The notes under the pieces are model-generated. The model searched no databases and had not been told where the DNA came from. It was given only the letters and a program-made list of their open reading frames with translations. Shown here one piece after another: positions 32,895 through 40,964 of a stretch of 64,000 nucleotides of DNA (position 1 is its first letter; the number at the start of each line of letters is the position of its first letter). Position numbers and translations under genes: made by a program. The stretch is taken from positions 434,001 through 498,000 of the forward strand of contig CBDCQQ010000004.1 in assembly GCA_965220665.1 (NCBI GenBank). Reading direction: 5' to 3'. Source of the stretch: JAJDZL01 sp965220665 (GTDB taxonomy: Bacteria > Pseudomonadota > Gammaproteobacteria > Arenicellales > JAJDZL01).

Positions 32895-34349
32895 CTAGCT
32901 AACCCTAGATACCGATCTGATTATTTTTGAAATTTGGGTAAGAGAAAGATGAGATCTGTTAAATATAGCGGTATTGTCGATCATTTGTAGAATAGATGAC
33001 GCTTGGTTCCGTTGGATTCGGAAATTAACAAACCCCTTTTTTTTCAATTTCAGTTCCTTAATCCGTTCACTGGCACGTGATCTGTCTGGATCTGCCATTA
33101 AAAGGCATGCATGCACAATATCAATTTCTCTCTCAAATGGCCCACTCTCAACTGAGTCGCCAACACGTTCGGGAAATTGTGGCTCATGTAAAAAATGATT
33201 CACAGCTTCAGTTGTTTCGTAACCATTGATTATTCTGTTATAAAGTTCAGAATAATTTGAATGTAAAACAATCAGAAACGCCAATAAAACAGGATCAAGA
33301 TATCGATTGCTTGGAGTTTGATCCATAACAATCCGCATTCTTTTTATACATATTTCAATATCGCGAAATGACAATTCATTATCTACTGCAAGAAAACTCA
33401 AAAAATGAACAAATCGATTCCTGTCATACTGAGTTCGCGGATTTGACCGTTCCTTAAATCTCGGATCGAGACCGAACTGAGTTATGAGACTGCTGATATA
33501 GCGGTCGGAATAAAAGCCTGGAATGCGATATTCCAAATTGAAGAAACGGCGTAGGGATTCAGCCGCATTGATCCTCGCTCCATAGACTGTTTTGATGCTT
33601 GCCTTGATCTGTTTTTTGTCTAGTGCAAGAACGAAGACAATGCCGGGAACATCAAAGAGATATTTTATTCGTTCAAGCAATTGAACTGCAAAAGTCGGAC
33701 GAGAACGGTCAAGTTCATCCACGAAAATTATCAAACTAGGCTCAGTTATGTTTTTTGACTGTTGTGCAGTATCGTCATTCGGCAACAGTCTCATTGCTTC
33801 AGTCAACTCATTGCGAAACTTCTCGAATAATTCTGATTCTTGATCAAACTTTGCAACGACATCTCCATTCGCATCTTCCATTGACTTGGACAGTTTAGCG
33901 GTCAACAAATCCACTTCAAGATCGATTACTCCAGAAGTAAGTGCGTTTATCGCATTTACAGTACTTGTTCTGACAAGAGCGGTTGTTAATTCTTTTACTT
34001 TTTGAATATGTTTTGGATATGTAGATTTTTGATTTAGGTCAGATAAGTTCAATGTAAAGCGGTCTATGGACGCGACTAACGCTACAAGTGGGTCAGTTGC
34101 ATATTCCACTTTGCAAGCATCGAAATATATGCACCTATGACCCTCTTTCTTGAGACATTCAATCAATATACGAACCAAGGTGGATTTCCCCATTCCAAAA
34201 GTTGAATATAGAGCCATTACATCTGGTCCATCAAGCCGACCAATTAATTCAGTTAGGAATTCAACTACTGGTTTACGTTCGAGCTGATCATTCTGAAATG
34301 GATCTTTGTTAGGTACATCAATTTTGTCAATTCTAAATGTCATGTTCAC
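32895..34349 (-). CDS. KAP-family P-loop NTPase
   Basis: The 484-residue protein opens with an STFGMGKSTLVRIL Walker A at residues 49-62 and has a Walker B of KAP type near residue 208 (LIIFVDELDRSRPTFAVQLLERIKYLFDV), followed by FVLALDKKQIKASIKTVYG and the RRFFNLEYRIP segment diagnostic of KAP NTPases. Many KAP proteins carry transmembrane insertions; none is obvious here. KAP NTPases such as PifA are linked to phage exclusion and occur in defence islands. The gene is divergent from the DUF3883 gene and adjacent to the methyltransferase system. Confidence 0.88.
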   Translation of the reverse strand: MNMTFRIDKIDVPNKDPFQNDQLERKPVVEFLTELIGRLDGPDVMALYSTFGMGKSTLVRILIECLKKEGHRCIYFDACKVEYATDPLVALVASIDRFTLNLSDLNQKSTYPKHIQKVKELTTALVRTSTVNAINALTSGVIDLEVDLLTAKLSKSMEDANGDVVAKFDQESELFEKFRNELTEAMRLLPNDDTAQQSKNITEPSLIIFVDELDRSRPTFAVQLLERIKYLFDVPGIVFVLALDKKQIKASIKTVYGARINAAESLRRFFNLEYRIPGFYSDRYISSLITQFGLDPRFKERSNPRTQYDRNRFVHFLSFLAVDNELSFRDIEICIKRMRIVMDQTPSNRYLDPVLLAFLIVLHSNYSELYNRIINGYETTEAVNHFLHEPQFPERVGDSVESGPFEREIDIVHACLLMADPDRSRASERIKELKLKKKGFVNFRIQRNQASSILQMIDNTAIFNRSHLSLTQISKIIRSVSRVS

Positions 34350-34650
34350 TAGTGTAATTAATCAAGGGTGGATTCAAAAGGGAAATTAGGTGAGATAAAT
34401 TTCATGGCGGAGAACGAATTCAGTATGCCTATCGCCGGGACATATTCGGCAAAGAGGCGGTAATGTATTTAAAATATTGCTGTATCCAAATTTACTCACT
34501 GAATCGGTTTTTTCACATTATTGACTTGGAGTCGCATTCGAATTTCTCAATTCAGTTTCAGTATAAATTTTTGTATATTTTTATGTCAGTTGGTTTTGTT
34601 GTGTAATGTTAGCGAGCGTTTTGATTGCCCGATAAATCGGGAGACTTTCG
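34350..34650. promoter_or_regulatory. AT-rich divergent promoter region between KAP and DUF3883 genes
   Basis: These 301 bp separate divergent genes and should contain both promoters. The half nearest the DUF3883 gene is very AT-rich (34555-34600). A TTGACT occurs at about 34522 but with no well-spaced -10 element. No gene or repeat is evident. Confidence 0.4.
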
Positions 34651-35514
34651 GTGGTTGAAAAACGAGCTCCAGAATCCAAGTCTGGCAAACCATGGACGGA
34701 TGAGGAAAACGACGTAATTGTCGCAGATTACTTTGAAATGCTCATGCATGATCTCAAGGGCGGAAGTTACAAAAAATCTGAACACAATAGTATTCTTCAA
34801 GAAAAGATTGGCCGCTCACACGGTTCAATTGAATACAAGCACCAAAACATCAGTGCTGTGTTGATGGCACTCGGTGAAACTTGGCTTCCTGGTTATGCAC
34901 CGGCAAGAAATTTCCAATCGTCACTTGTTGATGCCACTGAGCGATGGCTAAAAAACAATCCAGAATTTTGGGAGGCAGGTGCCATATCTGAAAATTCAAT
35001 CTACGAGTCATCATCTCATCAAACTCTCACAATAGATTCACCGCCTGCTCCTCAATTGGATTCTTCTATTGCAATTGACCTAACCTCGCTGCCAATTGCA
35101 CAGAAGTTCGACATAAAGGAGAGGCACGAGCGCAACCGAATATTGGGACGAGCCGGAGAAAAATGCGTATTGGATCACGAGAAAGCACGGTTAGTAAGCA
35201 TTGGTCGATCTGATCTTGCACGGCAGGTAAGGTGGATATCCGAGGAAATGGGTGACGGTGCCGGATATGACATCGAGAGTTACTCTTCAACAGGTGAAGT
35301 CCGTTTAATCGAAGTTAAAACCACGAATGGCTGGAAACGGACTCCATTTCATATATCTCGAAATGAATTGGTTGTATCGGAAGACCGTCCAACCGAATGG
35401 CGACTTTTGCGTCTTTGGAACTTCGCACGAAATCCAAGGGCTTTTGAACTTGATCCGCCACTTGACGCACACGTAAACCTTTGCGCAACAAGTTACCAAG
35501 CTAATTTCTTGTAA
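34651..35514 (+). CDS. DUF3883 (PD-(D/E)XK-like) domain protein
   Basis: The 287-residue protein has an N-terminal helical region (PWTDEENDVIVADYFEMLMHDL, KIGRSHGSIEYKHQNISAVL) seen in several restriction-associated proteins, a linker, and a C-terminal DUF3883 domain with the nuclease-like signature DGAGYDIESYSSTGEVRLIEVKTT, i.e. D...E-x-K spacing. Comparable proteins accompany R-M and other defence genes. The GTG start at 34651 has only a weak upstream GGGAG; a start further up is possible. It points toward the vsr/methyltransferase genes, which are on the opposite strand. Confidence 0.8.
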   Translation: MVEKRAPESKSGKPWTDEENDVIVADYFEMLMHDLKGGSYKKSEHNSILQEKIGRSHGSIEYKHQNISAVLMALGETWLPGYAPARNFQSSLVDATERWLKNNPEFWEAGAISENSIYESSSHQTLTIDSPPAPQLDSSIAIDLTSLPIAQKFDIKERHERNRILGRAGEKCVLDHEKARLVSIGRSDLARQVRWISEEMGDGAGYDIESYSSTGEVRLIEVKTTNGWKRTPFHISRNELVVSEDRPTEWRLLRLWNFARNPRAFELDPPLDAHVNLCATSYQANFL

Positions 35515-35621
35515 TTCCGGTTTCCTGTTGCTCGGCAAGCGGACAGAATTATCATTTAGGGTCAGGTTATTCGCAGTTTAGATAATTGCCCAAGTGGTTT
35601 TTTTGCGTGATTGCGTAAACA

Positions 35622-36110
35622 TTAATCGCTTGAGACAATTCCCATAGGAACAGCTTCCATTCCGCCTCGAATTTCCAAAATTTGGCTATCGCTCATCAAC
35701 CAATTCTCAATCAATAAGATCAACAAGTCGAAATTCAGCTTGTCCTTGCCCTTCATGCTACATTCCCAGATCGTCAGAATACGCCAGTTGAGATCGTGCA
35801 ATTGATTATTGTTCTTTACGTCTCGCTTTCTATTGGTTTCAATTTTGTGAGTCCAATATGACTGATTGGACGAAGGCATTCTAAACAATGGGCAATTGTG
35901 GCCGTGCCAAAAGCAACCATTCACAAAAACAACTGCGTTGAACTTCTTGAATACCAGATCAGGCTTGCCAGGCAAACTTTTGGCGTGAAGTCGGTATCGG
36001 TAACCCTTTCGATGCAGAGAGTGTCTGATCTTTATCTCAGGTTTGGTGTCTTTTGCGGATATCGAAGCCATAATCTGGCTTCTTTTTTCAGGGTTGAAAA
36101 CATCGGCCAT
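35622..36110 (-). CDS. vsr: Very short patch repair endonuclease
   Basis: The 162-residue protein is a complete Vsr: RSQIMASISAKDTKPEIKIR, RKGYRYRLHAKSLPGKPDLV with the active-site Asp51, and VVFVNGCFWHGHNC with the catalytic and zinc-binding His/Cys residues. Vsr nicks at T:G mismatches created by deamination of 5-methylcytosine and is normally paired with a Dcm-type methyltransferase, as here, where it follows the methyltransferase gene by 18 bp. In ATPase/Z1 defence loci Vsr-like nucleases may also serve as effectors. Confidence 0.95.
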   Translation of the reverse strand: MADVFNPEKRSQIMASISAKDTKPEIKIRHSLHRKGYRYRLHAKSLPGKPDLVFKKFNAVVFVNGCFWHGHNCPLFRMPSSNQSYWTHKIETNRKRDVKNNNQLHDLNWRILTIWECSMKGKDKLNFDLLILLIENWLMSDSQILEIRGGMEAVPMGIVSSD

Positions 36111-36128
36111 ATCACGACTATATGAGAA

Positions 36129-37256
36129 CTAAGACACTACCGATGGATGGACTGATGTGTAATTTACCCCAGCTATCGTTTTTAGAATCGCTTTGAGTAT
36201 GTGTTGAGCGGCTATCACAGGAACTGCCATCCCGATTTGTCTGCGCACACTTTCCTTAGAGCCACAAAATTCGAAATCATCGGGAAATGTTTGGAGCCGC
36301 GCTCGTTCACGGTTCGTCAGTGCACGTGGCTCTTCCCAGTGATATACATGTGTTCCTCCACCTCCACTTCCGGTAACTGTATATGCCGGCTTATTTGGGT
36401 CTAGGCGACGGTACACCATACTCAGTTTGGCACGTTGGACATTTAATTTCAAATGTTCAGGTAAATCAGAGTTCCATGCATTTTGTCCTGGTTGAATATG
36501 TTTCAGACGTTCTACTACGGTTTCAGAATGTGCAGTTAATTCTTGACTACTGGCATCGCTGGGAATTGGGGGTGATTCAATCGCAGCACTAGCAGATTGT
36601 TTAACGCAATCAGGTTGGGGAACTTCAAACACCAATTCTAGATCCTGGCGAAATCCAACAATAATGTAACGTCGTCTGAACTGAGGAACACCATACTGGT
36701 CAAACTTGAACAAATGTGTGGTTAGGTTATAGCCCCCGAACTGGCCCGCGTCCTTCAGATCGTTGATGATGTTCCGAAACGCTTTGCCCTTATCTACGCT
36801 CGACAATCCTGAAACGTTTTCGGCAACAAAAAATAGTGGATTCTTGTGGTCAATAAATTCAACTCCGTACTTATAGAGAGATCCATACTCACCTTGCAAT
36901 CCTTTTGATTCCCCTGCCAAACTGAAGTCGTTACATGGGAATCCAAAAAAAAGACCGTCAACTGGCTCAAGATCCAAAATTGGAAATGTACGAATGTCAG
37001 CATGAAATACCTTGTTCTGATCACCCTTTCCGATTACATTTCGCTTATACGTTTCACAAGAATCTTTGTCGTTGTCAATTGCCCAACAATGTTTGAACTT
37101 GTATGTGATTTTGTTTGCTCTGAGGGTAGTGTTTTTTGCCGCTAGTCCAATTCCTCCTGGCCCGCAAAAAAATTCTCCAATCCGAAAATTTGTATTTCTG
37201 TGCGGATCAAGTACCGGCAAACAACTATTTGATTCTCCCTGTGAGATCGCTCTCAT
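36129..37256 (-). CDS. C5 DNA cytosine methyltransferase
   Basis: The 375-residue enzyme contains the m5C MTase motifs in order: I (EFFCGPGGIGLAA, about 28-40), IV with catalytic Cys108 (FFGFPCNDFSLAG), VI (FVAENVSGL), VIII (QYGVPQFRRRYIIVG), and IX-X (RERARLQTFPDDFEF then a terminal IGMAVPVIAA). The region between VIII and IX is the target-recognition domain; the site cannot be predicted. ATG 37256 is preferred over an in-frame TTG at 37289. It heads a methyltransferase-vsr operon, divergent from the GHKL-Z1-nuclease-AIPR operon from which an IS now separates it. Confidence 0.93.
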   Translation of the reverse strand: MRAISQGESNSCLPVLDPHRNTNFRIGEFFCGPGGIGLAAKNTTLRANKITYKFKHCWAIDNDKDSCETYKRNVIGKGDQNKVFHADIRTFPILDLEPVDGLFFGFPCNDFSLAGESKGLQGEYGSLYKYGVEFIDHKNPLFFVAENVSGLSSVDKGKAFRNIINDLKDAGQFGGYNLTTHLFKFDQYGVPQFRRRYIIVGFRQDLELVFEVPQPDCVKQSASAAIESPPIPSDASSQELTAHSETVVERLKHIQPGQNAWNSDLPEHLKLNVQRAKLSMVYRRLDPNKPAYTVTGSGGGGTHVYHWEEPRALTNRERARLQTFPDDFEFCGSKESVRRQIGMAVPVIAAQHILKAILKTIAGVNYTSVHPSVVS

Positions 37257-37442
37257 GATATGGAGATCGAATACGAGGAATGGTCGCAACTCAACATATT
37301 ACCATTCAAAGGCGAGGCAGTAAGCTGACCTTACATACCGTTTGACACTATTGATTGTTTCGTCCAATTGACTAAAGGATGTTTTTTACAAATATCCCAT
37401 TGATATTTTATATAAATTGATGGACGATTACCCCTGAGACTG

Positions 37443-39401
37443 GAGGGTTTTGCGTTAGCAACAATTTTAGGGTCAGAAAATTCTGTCACGGAGAAAAATT
37501 CGGTCAATTTCGCGAAACAAAATCCCGCCCGCCGCTGATTTCCGAGTCATCAAGGCGCCCAGTGCCGCGAAAACCGCCATTGCCGGCGACGCGGGCGAAT
37601 TGCAGCCGCGCCGAATCTGCCGCACCCGCAGCATCGTGTTCGGTTTGGATTTTCCGAGCCCCGGGAACCGGGGCGCCAGTCAGGCCGCCAGCGAGGACGC
37701 CCAGCTGCGCATCTTTTCCGGCTGTCCGGCCTTGACCGCCACACACGCCCGCGCCAGCATCACCGCATAGCCAACGGTGAACTTCAGCGTCAGGCGCGCT
37801 TTGCCGCGCAGGAAATGATCGTGCGCCAGATGCGCCTGATCGACTCTTGAATAAATCCGCTCCATCGCCGACCTCTGATCGTAATGCCGCCGCCACTTGT
37901 ATGAATTCGGCGGCAAAGGGCCGTAATTGCGAAGATGATCCGGGTCCATCTTCACCCGCACCACCCGGCTCTTCGACCCCGGTTTCACCTGACCCATGCG
38001 GTAACAGGCCGCCTGGCCTTTACAGGTGAAATCATAACTGGCCGCCGGACAGGCCCACTTGAGCGTACCGCGCTTCTGCTCCCGTCCCTGATAGTGCATC
38101 CGTCGAAGTTCCCGGCTCTGAGGACACTGACAGTACAGACTGCCGTTCTCCGTGCGAAGAATCGTATCCACCTTCGACTCATCCAGCGGCCGGGTCGGCA
38201 CCTTCAGCTGCTGCGGATGCAGATTGACGTCCTGCCACATCCGGCGGGTGTCAATCACCGGCAGGATATCGTTCTTAAACAGGCGCTTTCTGATCTGGTT
38301 GCTGTCAAGCCCCCGGTCGGCCACGAAACTCCTGCACCGGTCAAAGAACCACAGCTTCTCATGCTCTTCAATCAACCCCTCACAGTGACGGTATTCGGAC
38401 TCGCGGGCCGTTTCCAGCCGAAACCGAATCGGCAGCTCGTAAGTCACGTCCCCGTGCGTGTGCAGCGTGTAACCAAACCATTTCTTGGTTTTCCTGACTT
38501 CCCGGCCGTTCTGATCAGTCCCGTACTGCTCATGCACGCCCCAGCTGGCATCCGGATCCGAGGTGGGATGCCGGCCGGTGGTTTTGTCGATTGCCTTATG
38601 CTTGAGCGGCCGGCCGGTCGAATGCGATTCGACGGCTTTGCCGTCGTAGCCGACACTTTTTCCAAAGTCCGGCAGCAGTGCCGCGATCTCATCGACCTGC
38701 GCCTCAAACACCCGCATCAGCGCACCGGTACCGCGTTCAATCTCGGTCAGCAGTCGGATGAACCGGCAAAAGGCCGAATCACTCGGCACCGCATAACCGT
38801 CAAAGGCCGGGTCGGTGTGAAACCCACGCCGCATCGGAAAGCCCAGCACATGCATCAGCGCGGGGTTGCGTTTCAGCTCCCGGACGAATCCGGACACGCT
38901 GCGGTGCTGCAGAATGTCGATCGCGAACACGGCATTGAGCATCGCTTCGATGGGCCAGTCCCGCCGGCCTCTGCCTTTGCGGCGGATGAGAATCTCATTG
39001 ATGAGCTCTGAGAAGTCGAGCTGTTCGAGCAGTGCGGTCAGGTTTTTCAGCTCACAATTGTCTGCAGAGTCAGACGCGAAAAGGTCATAATTGATGAGTG
39101 CCATGCGTGAATCTCCCGTGGGTTGGTTTTTGTTTCTTTTATGGAGTCAATTATACACGATTGGGATTCGCTCATGGCATTATTTGTCAATTAAAACAAA
39201 TCATTAGATGATTTTCGTTGGATTCGGCCAGGTGCCCGCAGAGGGCTCAGCGGCGCGCTGAACGGTTGGGGTGGAAATTCGGGATTTTGCCCTGACAGGC
39301 CGCAAATGGCGCCTGATTGGCGGTTTTTGTGGGGTAAACGAAAATTCAGACCCGCTGAATCGCGCGTCTATTCAAGGGGTTACCGATCTAAAAATTCCCT
39401 C
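37443..39401 (-). mobile_element. Insertion sequence, 1,959 bp, copy 1
   Basis: The boundaries come from comparing the two copies: both run from GAGGGTTTTGCG to AAAAATTCCCTC. The termini begin with the short inverted repeat GAGGG, and further in are related GGGTC(A/T)GAA blocks. A 5-bp target duplication GACTG flanks it (37438-37442 and 39402-39406), so it arrived by transposition. One transposase gene occupies 37680-39104 with about 240 bp of non-coding DNA downstream and about 300 bp upstream. It is visibly more GC-rich than its surroundings, indicating an outside origin. It sits between the methyltransferase gene and the GHKL ATPase gene. The IS family is unassigned. Confidence 0.95.
37680..39104 (-). 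CDS. DDE transposase of IS copy 1
   Basis: The 474-residue transposase has an N-terminal DUF772-like helical domain (LTALLEQLDFSELINEIL, WPIEAMLNAVFAIDILQHRS), then the RNase-H-like catalytic core: Asp154 in VGYDGKAVESH, Asp263 in SFVADRGLDS, and a Y-x2-R-x3-E motif (YDQRSAMERIYSR, Glu415). A Cys-rich insert at 325-367 (CQCPQ, ACPAA, CKGQAAC) probably binds zinc. It is identical in sequence to the copy at 50624-52048 over the whole protein, so transposition is recent. The 358-codon frame on the opposite strand is a GC-rich shadow. Confidence 0.95.
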   Translation of the reverse strand: MALINYDLFASDSADNCELKNLTALLEQLDFSELINEILIRRKGRGRRDWPIEAMLNAVFAIDILQHRSVSGFVRELKRNPALMHVLGFPMRRGFHTDPAFDGYAVPSDSAFCRFIRLLTEIERGTGALMRVFEAQVDEIAALLPDFGKSVGYDGKAVESHSTGRPLKHKAIDKTTGRHPTSDPDASWGVHEQYGTDQNGREVRKTKKWFGYTLHTHGDVTYELPIRFRLETARESEYRHCEGLIEEHEKLWFFDRCRSFVADRGLDSNQIRKRLFKNDILPVIDTRRMWQDVNLHPQQLKVPTRPLDESKVDTILRTENGSLYCQCPQSRELRRMHYQGREQKRGTLKWACPAASYDFTCKGQAACYRMGQVKPGSKSRVVRVKMDPDHLRNYGPLPPNSYKWRRHYDQRSAMERIYSRVDQAHLAHDHFLRGKARLTLKFTVGYAVMLARACVAVKAGQPEKMRSWASSLAA

Positions 39402-39476
39402 GACTGAAGTCACGGGCGATTTTTTGGGTATTAGTCGATACATTTCACAGCATTCGAACAGGCTCAAAGTTTTAGC

Positions 39477-40964
39477 ATGGATAGCTCTACCAAACCACTT
39501 GCTCCGAGAGCGTCAATTCTTATCGAGAGCCTTCGCGATGTCGGATACTCTCTGCCGACAGCTGTTTCCGACATCATTGACAACTCAATCACAGCACAAG
39601 CAAGCCATATAAAAATACTGACAGAAACCCACTCCAATCAGCCGACAATTGCAATCGTTGATGATGGGTTCGGAATGGATGAATCAGAGTTGCTAGAGGC
39701 GATGAGACTAGGTACAAAACATCCCAACGCTTCACGAGAAAAATCCGACTTGGGCCGATTCGGACTCGGACTTAAAACGGCTTCATTTTCTCAATGTCGA
39801 CGACTTACTGTTGTGTCTCGGAAAAACGGACAAACCTCGTGTGCAATTTGGGACTTGGATACTGTAGCAACTTCGGATGAATGGATAGTCGAATTACCAA
39901 ATGACTTATCGAAAGTTCCATGGATTGGCGATCTGACATCATCAGGAACTCTAGTAGTCTGGGAAAAACTCGATCGTCTATTGGACAGTTCTGCGGGTTT
40001 TGGCCAGAAACACATCACTCGACAAATTGATGAGACTGCCAGCCATATTGAATTTGTATTTCATAGGTTTTTGTCAGGACAAATTCCCGGAAGCAAGAGA
40101 ATTCTGATTGACCTCAATGGCCGCGAACTAAACGCATTTGACCCATTCAATTCGAAACACCCAGCCACTCTACGGGACCCTCGTGAAGTATTCCAATATA
40201 AAGGAGACGAAATCAGAATTCAGTCTTACACTCTCCCACATCATGCCAAGGTTAGCAACGAAGAGTGGGAGAAATTTGGCCGAGCTGAAGGTTATGTAAA
40301 GAATCAGGGATTCTATCTTTACAGAAACTATCGATTGATCATACATGGGACGTGGTTTGGTCTCGCGAAACAATCGGAACTTACTAAGCTATCAAGAGTA
40401 CAGATAGACATTACTAACAACCTTGATGCCTATTGGAAGATTGACATAAAAAAAGCATCCGCTCAATTGCCTCCAATTGTGCGCGATAAACTTCGAAACC
40501 TTATCGAAAGAATCGGAGGAACTTCAAAAAAAGTCTACAAAAAAAGAGGAGCCATTCTTCCCCAAAACTCGAGACTTCATGTTTGGCAACGCGAGCAAGA
40601 CAAGAATCGAATTACTTACCGCCTCAATGAAGACCATCCGGCTCTCGCAAAATTTGCAAATCAAATTAATGATCCGTTATGTGTTGAATATAAGAGAATT
40701 TTGCGACTGATCGAAACCACTTTACCAATGGACTCACTGTTCGTTGACTATAGTGCAGATCCAAGATCAATCAGTCAACAAATTGATAATTCAGATACAT
40801 TCCAAGACTTAGTTAGGTCAACATATACCTCGCTTGTAGACGAAGGTTTCTGTCGTTCAAATATCTTAGCAATGATGCAAGTCGTTGACCCATTTGGGGG
40901 AATTAACTGGCCCGAAACTGAGCAAGTCGTAAACAGCATTCTGGATGGAGAGAGAAAGTCATGA
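39477..40964 (+). CDS. GHKL (HATPase) ATP-binding protein, MORC/MutL-like
   Basis: The 495-residue protein starts with a GHKL ATPase domain: N-box AVSDIIDNSITAQ (Asp35-Asn36), G1 box IVDDGFGMDE (61-70) and G2 box LGRFGLGLKTAS (92-103), followed by a transducer-like region (YKGDEIRIQSYTLPHH, NQGFYLYRNYRLI, RVQIDITNNLDAYW) as in MORC/MutL homologues. Such ATPases act as ATP-driven DNA clamps. Iyer, Abhiman and Aravind described MORC-like ATPases in prokaryotic R-M loci with Z1 helicases, nucleases and Vsr. It begins 76 bp after the IS and overlaps the Z1 gene by ATGA. Confidence 0.9.
   Translation: MDSSTKPLAPRASILIESLRDVGYSLPTAVSDIIDNSITAQASHIKILTETHSNQPTIAIVDDGFGMDESELLEAMRLGTKHPNASREKSDLGRFGLGLKTASFSQCRRLTVVSRKNGQTSCAIWDLDTVATSDEWIVELPNDLSKVPWIGDLTSSGTLVVWEKLDRLLDSSAGFGQKHITRQIDETASHIEFVFHRFLSGQIPGSKRILIDLNGRELNAFDPFNSKHPATLRDPREVFQYKGDEIRIQSYTLPHHAKVSNEEWEKFGRAEGYVKNQGFYLYRNYRLIIHGTWFGLAKQSELTKLSRVQIDITNNLDAYWKIDIKKASAQLPPIVRDKLRNLIERIGGTSKKVYKKRGAILPQNSRLHVWQREQDKNRITYRLNEDHPALAKFANQINDPLCVEYKRILRLIETTLPMDSLFVDYSADPRSISQQIDNSDTFQDLVRSTYTSLVDEGFCRSNILAMMQVVDPFGGINWPETEQVVNSILDGERKS

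Noticed and set aside
37504..37896. A 130-codon frame overlapping the transposase 3' end as a second IS protein
   Set aside because: It is Gly/Arg/Ala-rich, mostly in an alternative frame of the transposase gene, and no slippery site or family match supports an OrfAB arrangement.
37935..39011. A 358-codon open frame on the plus strand inside the IS (repeated at 50879-51955)
   Set aside because: It is antisense to the transposase in GC-rich DNA, has Pro/Arg/His-rich composition without recognisable motifs, and is explained as a shadow of the transposase codons.
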